DNA of 64,000 nt from Curtobacterium sp. MCBA15_001 (GCF_001864835.1 NZ_MJGI01000027.1:271355-335354), one strand, 5' to 3'; positions 26,239 through 35,545 are shown, numbered from the stretch's first letter. The notes: generated by a model from the sequence alone, not told the origin. A program made the numbers and translations.

Positions 26239-27902
26239 CGTGCACCCCCGAGGACTGCCTGCACGTAGGACACCGGCGACTCGAGCGACTCGGCCGCACG
26301 GGTCGCGTACCCGTACAGCGGTCCGGCGACCACGGTCAGGGCGACGGAGCCGAGCACCGCGACGGTCGTCACGCCCACCAGCATCCGGGGCAGACGCGCC
26401 TTCTCACCGGTTCCGAGATCCGGACGGGAGGCCGCGCCTGCGGGAGCAGCGTCGGTGACGGTCACCGAGCCTCCCGCGACGACACTGCCGTCGGTCTCGG
26501 AGCGCGTCACGGGGGCCGGCTCCGGGGCACGCAGGTGCTCGTGCGGTTCGGCGGTCGCCGCGTGCGGCGCCGCCGCCTCGGCGGCGGGCTTCGGGCGCCA
26601 GAACGCCGCGTCCCAGACGCGCATGAGCGCGTACAGCGTGAGGAGCGAGGTGACGATCCCGGCGCCGATCGTGACGTAGGCCATCGGACTGCCCTCGACG
26701 GCGGCGGCGCGGAACAGGCCGAGCTTGCCGATGAACCCGGAGAACGGCGGGATGCCGCCCAGGTTGAACGCGGGGACCAGGTAGAGCGCGGCCAGCAGCG
26801 GCGCGGCCTTGAGCAGCCCACCGAGCGACCGGGTCGATGTCGTCCCGCCGACCCGTTCCATCAACCCCGACACCAGGAACAGGGTCGTCTGCACGACGAT
26901 GTGGTGCACGGTGTAGAACACCGCGGCGGCGGTGCCCGCGACCGTGCCGAGCCCGATGCCCATCACCATGAAGCCGATGTGGCTGATGAGCGTGAAGGAG
27001 AGCAGCCGTTTGACGTCGGTCTGCGACACCGCGCCGAGCACCCCGACCACCATCGTCAGGGCGGCGACCACCAGCAGGACGGTGTTCAGCTGCGGCCGCG
27101 GGAAGATCACGGTCTCGAGCCGGATGATGGCGTAGATGCCGACCTTGGTGAGCAGGCCTGCGAACACCGCCGTGACGGGGGCCGGTGCGGTCGGGTACGA
27201 GTCGGGCAGCCAGAACGCCAGCGGGAAGACGGCGGCCTTGATGCCGAACCCGATGAGCAGCATCGTGTGCAGCAGCAGCTGGACGTGCTCGGGCAGCCCG
27301 GCCATCCGCTCGCTGATCTGGGCGATGTTGACGGTCCCCGTCGCGCCGTAGACCAGCCCGATGGCAGACAGGAACAGCGCCGACGCGATCAGGCTCGTGA
27401 CGATGTACGTCGTGCCCGCCCGGACGCGCTGCTCGCTGCCACCGAGGGTGATGAGCACGTAGCTGGCCACGAGCAGCATCTCGAACGCGACGTAGAGGTT
27501 GAACAGGTCGCCGGCGATGAAGGAGTCGAGGACGCCGGCGGCCAGCACCAGGTAGGTCGGGTAGAAGATCGTGACGGGCGCCTCGCCGTCGTCCGCGGCC
27601 AGCCCCTGCCCGATCGAGAACAGCAGGACGAGCAGCAGCACGCTCGCGGACACGGTCAGCAGCAGGGCGCTCAGCCGGTCGACCACGAGCGAGATGCCGT
27701 ACGGCGCCTGCCACCCGCCGACCTGGACCACGATCGTGCCGTGCTGGTCGACGAGCACCATGAGGGTGGCGGCGACGGCCAGGGCGATGACGAGCACGGC
27801 GACGGTGATGGCGCGCTGCAGCTTCTGGTGCCGGAGCAGCCCGAGGGCGACCGCGGCACCGAGCAGCGGCACCAGGACCAGGAGCGGGGCGAGGAAGGTC
27901 AT
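26235..27902 (-). CDS. mnhD: Mrp Na+/H+ antiporter subunit D
   Basis: 555 residues, NuoN/NuoM-like proton-translocating subunit with about 14 helices (GDLFNLYVAFEMLLVASYVLI, KAAVFPLAFWLPDSYPTAPAPVTAVFAGLLTKVGIYA, VKRLLSFTLISHIGFM). Conserved Glu in FNLYVAFEML and Lys in LLTKVG are present. Near residues 430-495 there is a soluble insert rich in Ala, Pro, Glu and His, before the last helix. ATG at 27902 overlaps mnhC by ATGA. Confidence 0.93.
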   Translation of the reverse strand: MTFLAPLLVLVPLLGAAVALGLLRHQKLQRAITVAVLVIALAVAATLMVLVDQHGTIVVQVGGWQAPYGISLVVDRLSALLLTVSASVLLLVLLFSIGQGLAADDGEAPVTIFYPTYLVLAAGVLDSFIAGDLFNLYVAFEMLLVASYVLITLGGSEQRVRAGTTYIVTSLIASALFLSAIGLVYGATGTVNIAQISERMAGLPEHVQLLLHTMLLIGFGIKAAVFPLAFWLPDSYPTAPAPVTAVFAGLLTKVGIYAIIRLETVIFPRPQLNTVLLVVAALTMVVGVLGAVSQTDVKRLLSFTLISHIGFMVMGIGLGTVAGTAAAVFYTVHHIVVQTTLFLVSGLMERVGGTTSTRSLGGLLKAAPLLAALYLVPAFNLGGIPPFSGFIGKLGLFRAAAVEGSPMAYVTIGAGIVTSLLTLYALMRVWDAAFWRPKPAAEAAAPHAATAEPHEHLRAPEPAPVTRSETDGSVVAGGSVTVTDAAPAGAASRPDLGTGEKARLPRMLVGVTTVAVLGSVALTVVAGPLYGYATRAAESLESPVSYVQAVLGGAR

Positions 27903-28351
27903 CGGGACTCCTCGCGCTCGCCGTGGGGTTCGTGGTGCCGTTCGTGCTGGTCGTCGGACTCGGGGTCGGTGTCGGTCTCCGGGTCGTCGTGCTCGGCGGC
28001 CGAGCGGTCCCGCCGGATCGCGACGTCGGCCTCGTCCACCTCGACCTCGTCCGCGCGGGACAGCGTCCACGACCGGTGGATCAGCGCGAGCAGGAACGCG
28101 CTGACGGCGAAGGTGATGACGATCGCGGTCAGGGCGAAGGCCTGGGGGAGCGGATCGGTGATGCCGTCGGCCGACTTGCCGATCGGCGGGTTGCCCGCGG
28201 CGCCGGACATGATGAGCAGGAGCAGGTTGAGCGCGTTGCCGAGCAGCAGGAACCCGAGCAGCATCCGGGTCAGGGAGCGTTCGAGCAGCAGGTAGACCCC
28301 GCAGGCGAAGAGCACGGCCATCGCGATGACCAGGACGAGGGTGATGGTCAT
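27899..28351 (-). CDS. mnhC: Mrp Na+/H+ antiporter subunit C with charged C-terminal tail
   Basis: 150 residues. The first 105 are a typical MnhC (NuoK-like) with three helices and LLGNALNLLLLIMSG, DPLPQAFALTAIVITFAVSAF. Residues about 105-150 are an extra soluble tail dense in Asp, Glu, Arg and His (EHDDPETDTDPESDD, HERHHEPHGEREE). Such a tail might bind metal ions or act in regulation; it is not part of the core fold. Confidence 0.92.
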   Translation of the reverse strand: MTITLVLVIAMAVLFACGVYLLLERSLTRMLLGFLLLGNALNLLLLIMSGAAGNPPIGKSADGITDPLPQAFALTAIVITFAVSAFLLALIHRSWTLSRADEVEVDEADVAIRRDRSAAEHDDPETDTDPESDDQHERHHEPHGEREESR

Positions 28352-31230
28352 GCGGAGACCTCTTCCGGGTCGCGGTCGGCTTCGGTGGTGTTGCGGACGG
28401 GGACGCGGGAGTCCTCGAGGCGCTGTCGGTCGACCTCGGCCCCCAGGCTGCGCAGGACGTCGAGGACCAGGCCGACGACGACCAGGTAGACGCCGATGTC
28501 GAAGAACGTGGCGGTGACGAACTCGACGTGGCCGAGGACCGGGACCGTGGCTTCGAAGAACTCCGAGTACAGCGCGTCCTTGCCGAAGAACAGCGGCGTG
28601 ATCGCGGTGACGGCAGCCGTCGCGACCCCGAGGCCGAGCAGGCGCCCGGCGCGGACCGGTGCGGCGGCCCCGAGCTCGGCGGCCCCGCCGGCCAGGTAGC
28701 GGGCCGCGAGGGCGATGCCCGCGACGAGTCCGCCGGCGAACCCGCCACCGGCGGCGTTGTGCCCGGCGAACAGCAGGTAGAGCGACAGGACGATGAGCCC
28801 GTGGAACAGCAGCCGGACGACGACGTCGAGCAGGGCGGAGCGGCCGGTCGGCAGCGCCGCGCTCGTCGGCAGCCAGGCGCGGGGTTCGCCGTCGGCGCGG
28901 TCGTCGGACCCGCCGCCGGGCATGTCCCGCAGGCGGGGCAGGGTGTCCTCGCGCGAGTTCACGAAGATCAGGCTCGCGACGCCCGTGGCCGCAGCGACCA
29001 CGACGGTCAGCTCGCCGAGGGTGTCCCACCCGCGCAGGTCGACGAGTGCGACGTTGACCACGTTGAGGCCGTGCCCGAACGAGCTGGTCAGCGCGGGGAT
29101 GTCCGGCCAGATCGGGGCGGCGGTCCGTGCGGACGCGGACACGATCACGACGATCGCCAGGGTCAGTCCGGCCAGCCCGGCGAACAGTGCCCGCAGCACC
29201 CGGAAGCGCGACGGGTTGGCGGTGTTGATGCGCGGGGGGAGCCGGCGGAGCACCAGCACGAAGGCGATCAGCGTCACGGTCTCGACGACGAGCTGTGTGA
29301 GCGCCAGGTCGACGGCGCCGTGCAGGACGAACAGCACGGACATGCCGTAGCCGGTGACCCCGACCAGCACGGCGGCCGCGAAGCGGGTCCGGGCGGCGGT
29401 GACGGCGATCGCGGCGATCGACATCACGATGACGACCGGTACCTGCCCCCACGAGTCGGCGAAGCGCACGTGGAACTCCCACGGGCCGCCGACGACCAGG
29501 TTGGCGAGGGCGCCGGCGACGAAGACCGACAGGATCACGGTCAGGTAGTAGGGGAGCGACCCGCGCTGCAGGTTCGCCGTCAGGGACGTGGCGCCGCGGT
29601 CGAGCCCGCGCATCAGCCGCCGGTACGTGCCGGCTGCGCTCGGGGAGCCGGCGAGCCGGTGCTGCAGGGCCTCGACCCAGGTCCGGCCGGCGAAGAGCGC
29701 CAGGCCGCCGAGCAGGGTCAGCGCGGAGATGCCGAGCGCCGGCTCGAGCCCGTGCCACAGCGCGAGGTGCGGGACCTCACCGGGCAGCGATGCGGCGCCG
29801 GCAGCGGGCTCGATGCCGTGCGCGACGAACGGGGTCAGGAGTCCGAGCGTCAGGCCGGCCAGTCCGAGCACGCTCGGGACGACGCCGAGTCCGTGCAGCG
29901 CGTGCGGTTCGGTCTGCTCCACGCCGGGCTTGGTGCCGAACGTGCCCCAGAGGAACCGGAGCGAGTACGCCACGGTCAGCACGGAGCCCACCGTGATGCC
30001 GACCAGTGCGACCCACGCCCACCCGGCGTCCGGACCGTGCAGGGCCTCGACGAAGCCGGTGAGCACGGCTTCCTTGGCGACGAACCCGATCGTCGGCGGG
30101 ATGCCGGCCATCGACACCAGCGCCAGGACGGCGACCGTGGCGAGCCAGGGCATCTTCCGGCCGAGACCGCTCAGGCGACCGAGGTCCCGTGTCCCGGTGA
30201 CGTGGTCCACCGTGCCGACGACCAGGAACAGGGTCGACTTGAACGTGGCGTGGGCGACCAGCAGCGCGATGCCGCCCAGGGCCACGGCCGGAGCGCCCCA
30301 CCCGGCGGCGAGCACCAGGAAGCCGAGCTGTGCCACCGTGCCGTACGCCAGCAGCAGCTTGAGGTCGGTCTGGCGGAGGGCGCGGTACCCACCGACGAGC
30401 ATGCCGAGCACGCCCAGCACGGTGATGGTCTCGCGCCAGCCGCCGAGCAGGGCGAACGCCGGGGCCAGACGGGCCACCAGGTAGATGCCGGCCTTCACCA
30501 TCGCGGCGGCGTGCAGGTAGGCGCTCACCGGGGTCGGCGCAGCCATCGCCGCGGGGAGCCAGAAGTGGAAGGGGACGATCGCGGACTTCGTCAGCGCGCC
30601 CAGCAGGACGAGCACGACCGACACCGACACGACCGTGCCCGTCGGGGCCTGGGCGATGATCGCGGAGAGCTGCGTCGTGCCGGCCGCGACCGAGAGCATG
30701 ACGAGCCCGGCCAGCATCGCCAGGCCGCCGGCGGTGGTGACGACGAGGGCCTGCATCGCCGCGGCCCGGCTGGCGCGCTTGGCGGCGTCGTGGCCGATGA
30801 GCAGGTAGGAGAAGACCGTGGTGGCTTCCCACAGGACGAACAGCACGATGACGTCGTCGGCGATGACCAAGCCGTACATCGAGCCGGCGAACGCGGTCAG
30901 GACCCCGGCGAACCGACCGAGGCCCGGTTCGTCGTCACCGAAGTACGCCGCGCAGTAGACGAGCACCAGGGCACCGACCACCGACACCACGAGGGCGAGC
31001 ACCCACGACAGGGCGTCCACGCGCAGGCCGATCGCCAGGTCGAGCTGCGGGATCCACGAGAAGGACTCGGTCACACCGCCGTGCAGCGCACGGTCCGTCT
31101 GGGTGAGGGTCAGGACGGCCGCGGCAGCGGGTGCCAGTGCCGCGACGAAGAAGACACGGCGGCCGAGCAGCGGTGTCAGCGCCGGGACGACGAGGGCGAC
31201 GACGGCGAACGCGACGAGGACGGTGACCAT
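28348..31230 (-). CDS. mnhA: Mrp Na+/H+ antiporter subunit A fused to MnhB
   Basis: 960 residues. The N-terminal 650 residues are the NuoL-like MnhA core (VLFVLWEATTVFSYLLIGHD, KSAIVPFHFWLPAAMAAPTPVSAYLHAAAMVKAGIYL). A middle MbhD/E-like part follows, and about residues 800-930 form an MnhB domain (LLDVVVRLLFHGLIVLSLYLLFAGHNAAGGGFAGGLVAG). The A-B fusion explains why there is no separate mnhB. First gene of a six-gene leftward operon in which every junction is a 4-bp overlap. GAGGAGG precedes ATG. The complex exports Na+ in exchange for H+, supporting alkali and salt tolerance. Confidence 0.94.
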   Translation of the reverse strand: MVTVLVAFAVVALVVPALTPLLGRRVFFVAALAPAAAAVLTLTQTDRALHGGVTESFSWIPQLDLAIGLRVDALSWVLALVVSVVGALVLVYCAAYFGDDEPGLGRFAGVLTAFAGSMYGLVIADDVIVLFVLWEATTVFSYLLIGHDAAKRASRAAAMQALVVTTAGGLAMLAGLVMLSVAAGTTQLSAIIAQAPTGTVVSVSVVLVLLGALTKSAIVPFHFWLPAAMAAPTPVSAYLHAAAMVKAGIYLVARLAPAFALLGGWRETITVLGVLGMLVGGYRALRQTDLKLLLAYGTVAQLGFLVLAAGWGAPAVALGGIALLVAHATFKSTLFLVVGTVDHVTGTRDLGRLSGLGRKMPWLATVAVLALVSMAGIPPTIGFVAKEAVLTGFVEALHGPDAGWAWVALVGITVGSVLTVAYSLRFLWGTFGTKPGVEQTEPHALHGLGVVPSVLGLAGLTLGLLTPFVAHGIEPAAGAASLPGEVPHLALWHGLEPALGISALTLLGGLALFAGRTWVEALQHRLAGSPSAAGTYRRLMRGLDRGATSLTANLQRGSLPYYLTVILSVFVAGALANLVVGGPWEFHVRFADSWGQVPVVIVMSIAAIAVTAARTRFAAAVLVGVTGYGMSVLFVLHGAVDLALTQLVVETVTLIAFVLVLRRLPPRINTANPSRFRVLRALFAGLAGLTLAIVVIVSASARTAAPIWPDIPALTSSFGHGLNVVNVALVDLRGWDTLGELTVVVAAATGVASLIFVNSREDTLPRLRDMPGGGSDDRADGEPRAWLPTSAALPTGRSALLDVVVRLLFHGLIVLSLYLLFAGHNAAGGGFAGGLVAGIALAARYLAGGAAELGAAAPVRAGRLLGLGVATAAVTAITPLFFGKDALYSEFFEATVPVLGHVEFVTATFFDIGVYLVVVGLVLDVLRSLGAEVDRQRLEDSRVPVRNTTEADRDPEEVSA

Positions 31231-31260
31231 GGGGCGCCTCCTCGGGGTCGGGCGTGCAAG

Positions 31261-31298
31261 TCCGGCTCTGGGTGGCTCACAGGCTACCGAGAGCCGGA
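31261..31298 (-). terminator. Stem-loop between alcohol dehydrogenase gene and Mrp operon
   Basis: TCCGGCTCT (31261-31269) pairs with AGAGCCGGA (31290-31298), and an inner stem GGTGGC/GCTACC closes a six-base loop. It lies after the leftward dehydrogenase stop and before the Mrp start, so it could terminate the former or be part of the Mrp leader. Confidence 0.6.
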
Positions 31299-31341
31299 TG
31301 GGCAGAACCTGTGCGACCGGACAGGACTCCCGACGCGCAGG

Positions 31342-32301
31342 TCAGACTGCGAGCACCACTCTGCTCGCTCCGCGGGGCCCCTGCTCGGTCGGCACCCGCC
31401 CGGTCCAGGCGTCCGCTACGTGGGGCATCGGGACGCGGGTCGCGTCGACGGCGATCGTGCCGTCGGCGATCGCTCCGACGATCCCCGGCAGCTCGGTCAT
31501 GAACCCGCGGACGCCGACCGATCCCTGGCCGCTGCCGACGATGGTCAGGCCCGAGGCGCGGAGCGCGGCGGACGGGACCGGGGCCTCCGAGCCGGCGGTC
31601 GAGCCGATCGCGACCCAGTCGAGCCGGTCGCTCGCGGAGCGACGGGCGGTGACGAGGGCTGCCATCGCTGCCGCTGCCGGCGCCCCCCACACGTAGTCCA
31701 GGACCACGTCCACGTCGGCCGCCGCGGCGGCGAGCGCTCGGACGTCGTCGATCGGTACGAGCGTGTCCGCCCCGAGTGAAGTCAGACTCGCGAGTCGTTC
31801 GGGATCGCGGCCGCTCGCGACGACGTGGGCGGCGCCGAGGTGTCTGGCGACCTGCACGGCGGCTCGTCCCGAGGCGCCGGTGGCCCCCAGCACCAGGACG
31901 CGGGCACCGGGGGTGAGTGCGATGCGCTGCCGCAGGGCGACCCAGGACGACATCACCGGGTTGGCGCCGGCAGCGACGGCGATCGGGTCTGCGCCGGCGG
32001 GCAGGACCACACTGGCGCGGGGGTCGACGGCGACCTGCTCCGCCATCGATCCGCGGGTGTCGCTCCGGACGGCGAAGTACCGGAGCGTGCCGTCGGGGAA
32101 CCGGCCCACCCCGTCGACGCCGGGGACCAGGGGCAGGGCACCCTCGCTGGTGTAGTGCGATCCGTCGGCCTGCGAGCGGACGCGCGGGTGGAGGCCCGCG
32201 GCGACCACGTCGACCAGGACCTCGTCTCCGGTCGGCGACGGCTCCGGGAACGTGGTCCAGGACGGGGGGGTGTCGAAATGGGTGACGACTGCTGCATGCA
32301 T
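31342..32301 (-). CDS. Zinc-independent alcohol dehydrogenase / quinone oxidoreductase-like (MDR)
   Basis: 319 residues. MDR fold: N-terminal GroES-like domain (GDEVLVDVVAAGLHPRVRSQADG, LPLVPGVDGVG) and NADP-binding Rossmann motif VLGATGASGRAAVQVARHLGA near residue 140. The zinc ligands of true alcohol dehydrogenases are absent, so it is a quinone-reductase-like enzyme. ATG at 32301 has GGAG seven bases upstream. Divergent from a MarR gene with two dyads between, so probably MarR-repressed and induced by a quinone or phenolic compound. Confidence 0.9.
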   Translation of the reverse strand: MHAAVVTHFDTPPSWTTFPEPSPTGDEVLVDVVAAGLHPRVRSQADGSHYTSEGALPLVPGVDGVGRFPDGTLRYFAVRSDTRGSMAEQVAVDPRASVVLPAGADPIAVAAGANPVMSSWVALRQRIALTPGARVLVLGATGASGRAAVQVARHLGAAHVVASGRDPERLASLTSLGADTLVPIDDVRALAAAAADVDVVLDYVWGAPAAAAMAALVTARRSASDRLDWVAIGSTAGSEAPVPSAALRASGLTIVGSGQGSVGVRGFMTELPGIVGAIADGTIAVDATRVPMPHVADAWTGRVPTEQGPRGASRVVLAV

Positions 32302-32319
32302 CGCGATGCTCCTCAATGG

Positions 32320-32354
32320 TTCGTGTTACGAAGCAAACTAGTTCGCATCACGAA
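32320..32354. promoter_or_regulatory. Two 13-bp MarR-type operator dyads
   Basis: TTCGTGTTACGAA (32320-32332) and TTCGCATCACGAA (32342-32354) share the pattern TTCG-N4-ACGAA, with centres 22 bp apart, about two helical turns. They occupy the gap between marR and the dehydrogenase gene and are the likely sites of cooperative MarR binding. Confidence 0.7.
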
Positions 32355-32376
32355 GCGCGTCAAGTAGCATGGGGCG

Positions 32377-32790
32377 ATGGACACGACCGAGCAGGACCGC
32401 CTCGTCGACGCCCTCGGGCAGGCGGCGTTCACCACGATGGGCGCGCTGACGGACCTGGCGGCCGACGCGGGTCTGTCGTTGACGCAGCTCCGCGTGCTCG
32501 CGATCCTGCGCGACCGCCGCCTGCGGATCGGCGACCTGGCCGAGTACCTCGGGCTCGAGAAGTCGACGATGACGGGGCTCGTCGCCCGCGCCTCGACCAA
32601 GGGGCTGCTGGCGCGGGTGCCGAACGCCGACGACGCCCGCGCGGTCGACGTCGTGCTGACCGACCGCGGCCACGAGGTCGCTGCGGCGCTCGAGGACGCC
32701 ATGCGTCGGGCGCTCCTGCCGCTCACCGAGAAGCTGCCGGCCCCCGACCGACGGCGGCTCCGCGAACTCCTCGACCGTCTGCTGCGCTGA
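32377..32790 (+). CDS. MarR family regulator
   Basis: 137 residues. Winged helix with SLTQLRVLAILRDRRLRIGDLAEYLGLEKSTMTGLVARASTKGLLARVPNADDARAVDVVLTDRG, the standard MarR core. Divergent from an oxidoreductase that it probably represses. Its stop codon abuts the stop of the convergent SDR with no spacer (32790/32791), leaving no room for an independent terminator. Confidence 0.93.
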   Translation: MDTTEQDRLVDALGQAAFTTMGALTDLAADAGLSLTQLRVLAILRDRRLRIGDLAEYLGLEKSTMTGLVARASTKGLLARVPNADDARAVDVVLTDRGHEVAAALEDAMRRALLPLTEKLPAPDRRRLRELLDRLLR

Positions 32791-33540
32791 CTACCGCCCG
32801 TGCGCCCGCGACGGGATCTGGGTCGCGAGCTTGCCGCCGGACACGTCGAGCAGGGTCCCCGTGATGTAGGACGAGGCGTCGCTCGCCAGGAACACGAGCA
32901 GGTCCGCGACGTCGTCCGGCGTCTCCCACCGCCGGAGCGACAGGGTGTCGAGGAGCCGGTCCTGCGCCTCGGTCGGCATCGTGGCGAAGCCGTTCATCGC
33001 GGTCGGCACCATGCCCGGCGCGTACGCGTTCACGGTGATGCCCCACGGGCCGAGCTCGGACGCCAGCACCCGGGTGAACGCCACCACCGCCGACTTCGAC
33101 GCGGCGTAGGCGGCGCTCCCGACGCTCGGCACGATCGCCGCGAAGGACGCCGCGTTGATGATCCGCCCGCGACCTGCGGCCTGCATCACCGGCGCCACCG
33201 CCTGGCTCATCAGGAACGTGCCACCGAGGTTGACGTCCATGCAGCGCTGCCACGCGGGCCACGTCAGGTCGGCGACCAGCCCGTCGACGTTGATGCCGGC
33301 GTTGTTCACGAGGACGTCGACCGTGCCGTGGCGCTCGACGACGGCTGCCACCGCTGCGGCGACCGAGTCCGGGTCGGCGACGTTGCACACGACCTGGTCC
33401 GGGTCGTCGGGGCCGTCGAACGCCAGGTCGAGCAGCGCCACGCGGGCGCCCTCGGTCCGGAACCGCTCAGCGAGCACCCGGCCGATGCCGCGGCCCGCTC
33501 CGGTGACGACGACCACGCGGTCGCTCAGGTCGAGGTGCAT
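32791..33540 (-). CDS. SDR family oxidoreductase (3-oxoacyl-ACP reductase-like)
   Basis: 249 residues. TGAGRGIGRVLAERF cofactor loop, NNAGINVDGLVADL, Ser in NAASFAAI, Tyr-x3-Lys in YAASKSAV, and C-terminal GTLLDVSGG. AAGGAG lies well placed before ATG at 33540. The sequence resembles FabG-like or glucose/ribitol dehydrogenase-like SDRs; substrate uncertain. Divergent from the SDR at 33600 with only 59 bp between. Confidence 0.9.
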   Translation of the reverse strand: MHLDLSDRVVVVTGAGRGIGRVLAERFRTEGARVALLDLAFDGPDDPDQVVCNVADPDSVAAAVAAVVERHGTVDVLVNNAGINVDGLVADLTWPAWQRCMDVNLGGTFLMSQAVAPVMQAAGRGRIINAASFAAIVPSVGSAAYAASKSAVVAFTRVLASELGPWGITVNAYAPGMVPTAMNGFATMPTEAQDRLLDTLSLRRWETPDDVADLLVFLASDASSYITGTLLDVSGGKLATQIPSRAHGR

Positions 33541-33599
33541 CACGCGCTCCTTGTCCGGCCGACGGACGTCGTCGACACCTCCACCTCTACCATCAGCGC

Positions 33600-34334
33600 A
33601 TGACGAACGCAGCACCGGGACGGGTCCTCTGGGTGACGGGTGGCGGCAGCGGCATGGGTGCCGCTGCCGCTCGCACCGCTGCCGCAAGCGGGTGGACGGT
33701 GGTCCTCAGTGGTCGCCGGACCGACCGCCTGGACGCGGTCGCGGACGCGGTCCGGCAGGCAGGCGGCACCGCGGACGTGCTGCCGCTCGACGCGTCCGAC
33801 CGGGAGGCCGTGGTCGCCGCCGCAGCGACCGTCGCGTCCCGACACGGTCGCCTCGACGGGCTGGTGCTCGCCGCCGGCCTGAACGCGCCCGAGCGGCGGT
33901 GGGACGACCAGTCGATGGACCGCTTCCGCGCGGTCGTCGACACGAACCTCACCGCGGTGGTCAGCGTCGTCGACGCCACGCTCCCGATGCTCAGGGCGAG
34001 CGGGTCCGGCGTGGTCGTCGTGGTCTCCTCGTACGCGGGGTGGTCCTTCCAGCCCGGTGCCGGCGTGGCGTACTCCGCGTCGAAGACCGCGCTGGGCTCG
34101 GTGGTCCGGACGCTCAACCAGCAGGAGGCCCCGCACGGCGTCCGCGCGACGCACCTCTGCCCCGGCGACGTCGCGACCGACTTCCTCGACCAGCGGCCGC
34201 AGGTGCCCGACGCCGCAGCACGCGCCGTGATGCTCACCCCCGAGGACATCGGCCGCACGATCGGCTTCGTGCTCGACGCCCCGCCGCACGTCCGCATCGA
34301 CGAGCTCGTGGTCAGTCCCGTGTCCCAGCGCTGA
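33600..34334 (+). CDS. SDR family oxidoreductase
   Basis: 244 residues: TGGGSGMGAAAARTA cofactor loop, LAAGLNAPER in place of NNAG, Ser in VVSSYAGW, Tyr-x3-Lys in YSASKTAL, and CPGDVATDFLDQRP near the C-terminus. Divergent from another SDR, so both probably share one regulatory region and could act on the same substrate in opposite or successive steps. Confidence 0.9.
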   Translation: MTNAAPGRVLWVTGGGSGMGAAAARTAAASGWTVVLSGRRTDRLDAVADAVRQAGGTADVLPLDASDREAVVAAAATVASRHGRLDGLVLAAGLNAPERRWDDQSMDRFRAVVDTNLTAVVSVVDATLPMLRASGSGVVVVVSSYAGWSFQPGAGVAYSASKTALGSVVRTLNQQEAPHGVRATHLCPGDVATDFLDQRPQVPDAAARAVMLTPEDIGRTIGFVLDAPPHVRIDELVVSPVSQR

Positions 34335-34438
34335 CCGGCGACGGTGGGAGCCGGCCACCTGACGGACCGCCGGGTGTCTGCCGGACAGGTGCCGTGCCTC
34401 CCGGCTGAGTGCCCGTACAGGCGCCTAGCGTGACGGCC

Positions 34439-35545
34439 ATGCGCACCCGAACCGCTGCCCCGCTCGCGTCCCTCGCCCTGGTCGTCCTGGCGCTCGCCGG
34501 GTGCACGGCGGCATCCGACGACTCCGCCCGCGGCGGCACCAGTGCCTCTCCGCCGCGTGACCTGGCTCGAGACGAGGTCGCGCCGACCGGTGCCGTGCGG
34601 GACGTCGCGACCGACCTCGAGGCGCCGTGGTCGGTGGTGCTGACCGACGACGACGTGCCGCTGGTGAGCCTGCGCGACTCCGGCGACGTGCTCGAGCTCG
34701 CCGACGACGGCAGCACCCGGACCGTCGGGACGGTCGACGGCATCCGACACGGCGGCGAGGGCGGCCTGCTCGGGTTGGCGGTCGAGGACGACGACCTGTT
34801 CGTGTACTCCACCGGGCAGGACGGCAACCGTGTCGAGCGCTACCCGCTCACCGGCCGCGCCGGCTCCCACGCCCTGGGCGAGCCGACCACCGTGCTCGAG
34901 GACCTGCCCGCGAACAGCTTCCACAACGGCGGCCGGATCGCCTTCGGGCCGGACGACATGCTCTACGTGAGCGTGGGGGACGCCGGCGAGCGTTCTGAAG
35001 CGCAGGACCGGGACTCGCTGGCGGGGAAGATCCTGCGCGTGTCCCGGACCGGTGACGTCCCCTCCGACAACCCGTTCGCGGGCTCGCCGGTGTGGTCGCT
35101 CGGACACCGGAACGTGCAGGGGCTCGACTGGGCGGACGACGGCACGATGTTCGCCTCGGAGTTCGGGGAGAACACCTGGGACGAGCTCAACGTGATCGAG
35201 CCCGGGAAGGACTACGGCTGGCCCGAGGTCGAGGGGAAGGGCGGCACCGACCAGGGCTTCGTGGACCCCGTGCAGCAGTGGCGGACCGACGACGCGAGCC
35301 CGAGCGGCCTGGCCGTCGTCGAGGACACGGTCTTCATCGCGAACCTGCAGGGCGAGGTGCTCCGCTCGGTCCCCGTGGCCGACCCGACGACGTCGCGCGA
35401 GTGGTTCGGCGGGACGTACGGCCGCCTGCGCACGGTGCTCGAAGGGCCCGACGACACGCTCTGGTTCGTGACGAACAACACCGACGGTCGGGGCTCGTCG
35501 GGCGCCGGCGACGACCGGGTGCTCTCCGTGGACCTCACCGACTGA
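34439..35545 (+). CDS. PQQ-dependent sugar dehydrogenase-type lipoprotein
   Basis: 368 residues. The signal MRTRTAAPLASLALVVLALAGC ends in lipobox LAGC (Cys22), so it is anchored outside. The mature part is a six-bladed beta-propeller of the glucose/sorbosone dehydrogenase family (EAPWSVVLTDD, RHGGEGGLLGLAVEDD, FHNGGRIAFGPDDMLYVSVGD, LGHRNVQGLDW, DYGWPEVEG). Members oxidise aldoses to lactones using PQQ, but many actinobacterial members are untested. A lactonase and an aldo/keto reductase follow at once, giving a sugar-oxidation theme. Confidence 0.88.
   Translation: MRTRTAAPLASLALVVLALAGCTAASDDSARGGTSASPPRDLARDEVAPTGAVRDVATDLEAPWSVVLTDDDVPLVSLRDSGDVLELADDGSTRTVGTVDGIRHGGEGGLLGLAVEDDDLFVYSTGQDGNRVERYPLTGRAGSHALGEPTTVLEDLPANSFHNGGRIAFGPDDMLYVSVGDAGERSEAQDRDSLAGKILRVSRTGDVPSDNPFAGSPVWSLGHRNVQGLDWADDGTMFASEFGENTWDELNVIEPGKDYGWPEVEGKGGTDQGFVDPVQQWRTDDASPSGLAVVEDTVFIANLQGEVLRSVPVADPTTSREWFGGTYGRLRTVLEGPDDTLWFVTNNTDGRGSSGAGDDRVLSVDLTD

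Noticed and set aside
28528-31779. A 1083-codon open frame on the + strand opposite mnhA
   Set aside because: Its translation is Arg/Gly/Asp/His-rich low-complexity sequence without any family motif, and mnhA on the other strand is a full, conserved protein. Such antisense frames arise from high-GC codon bias.
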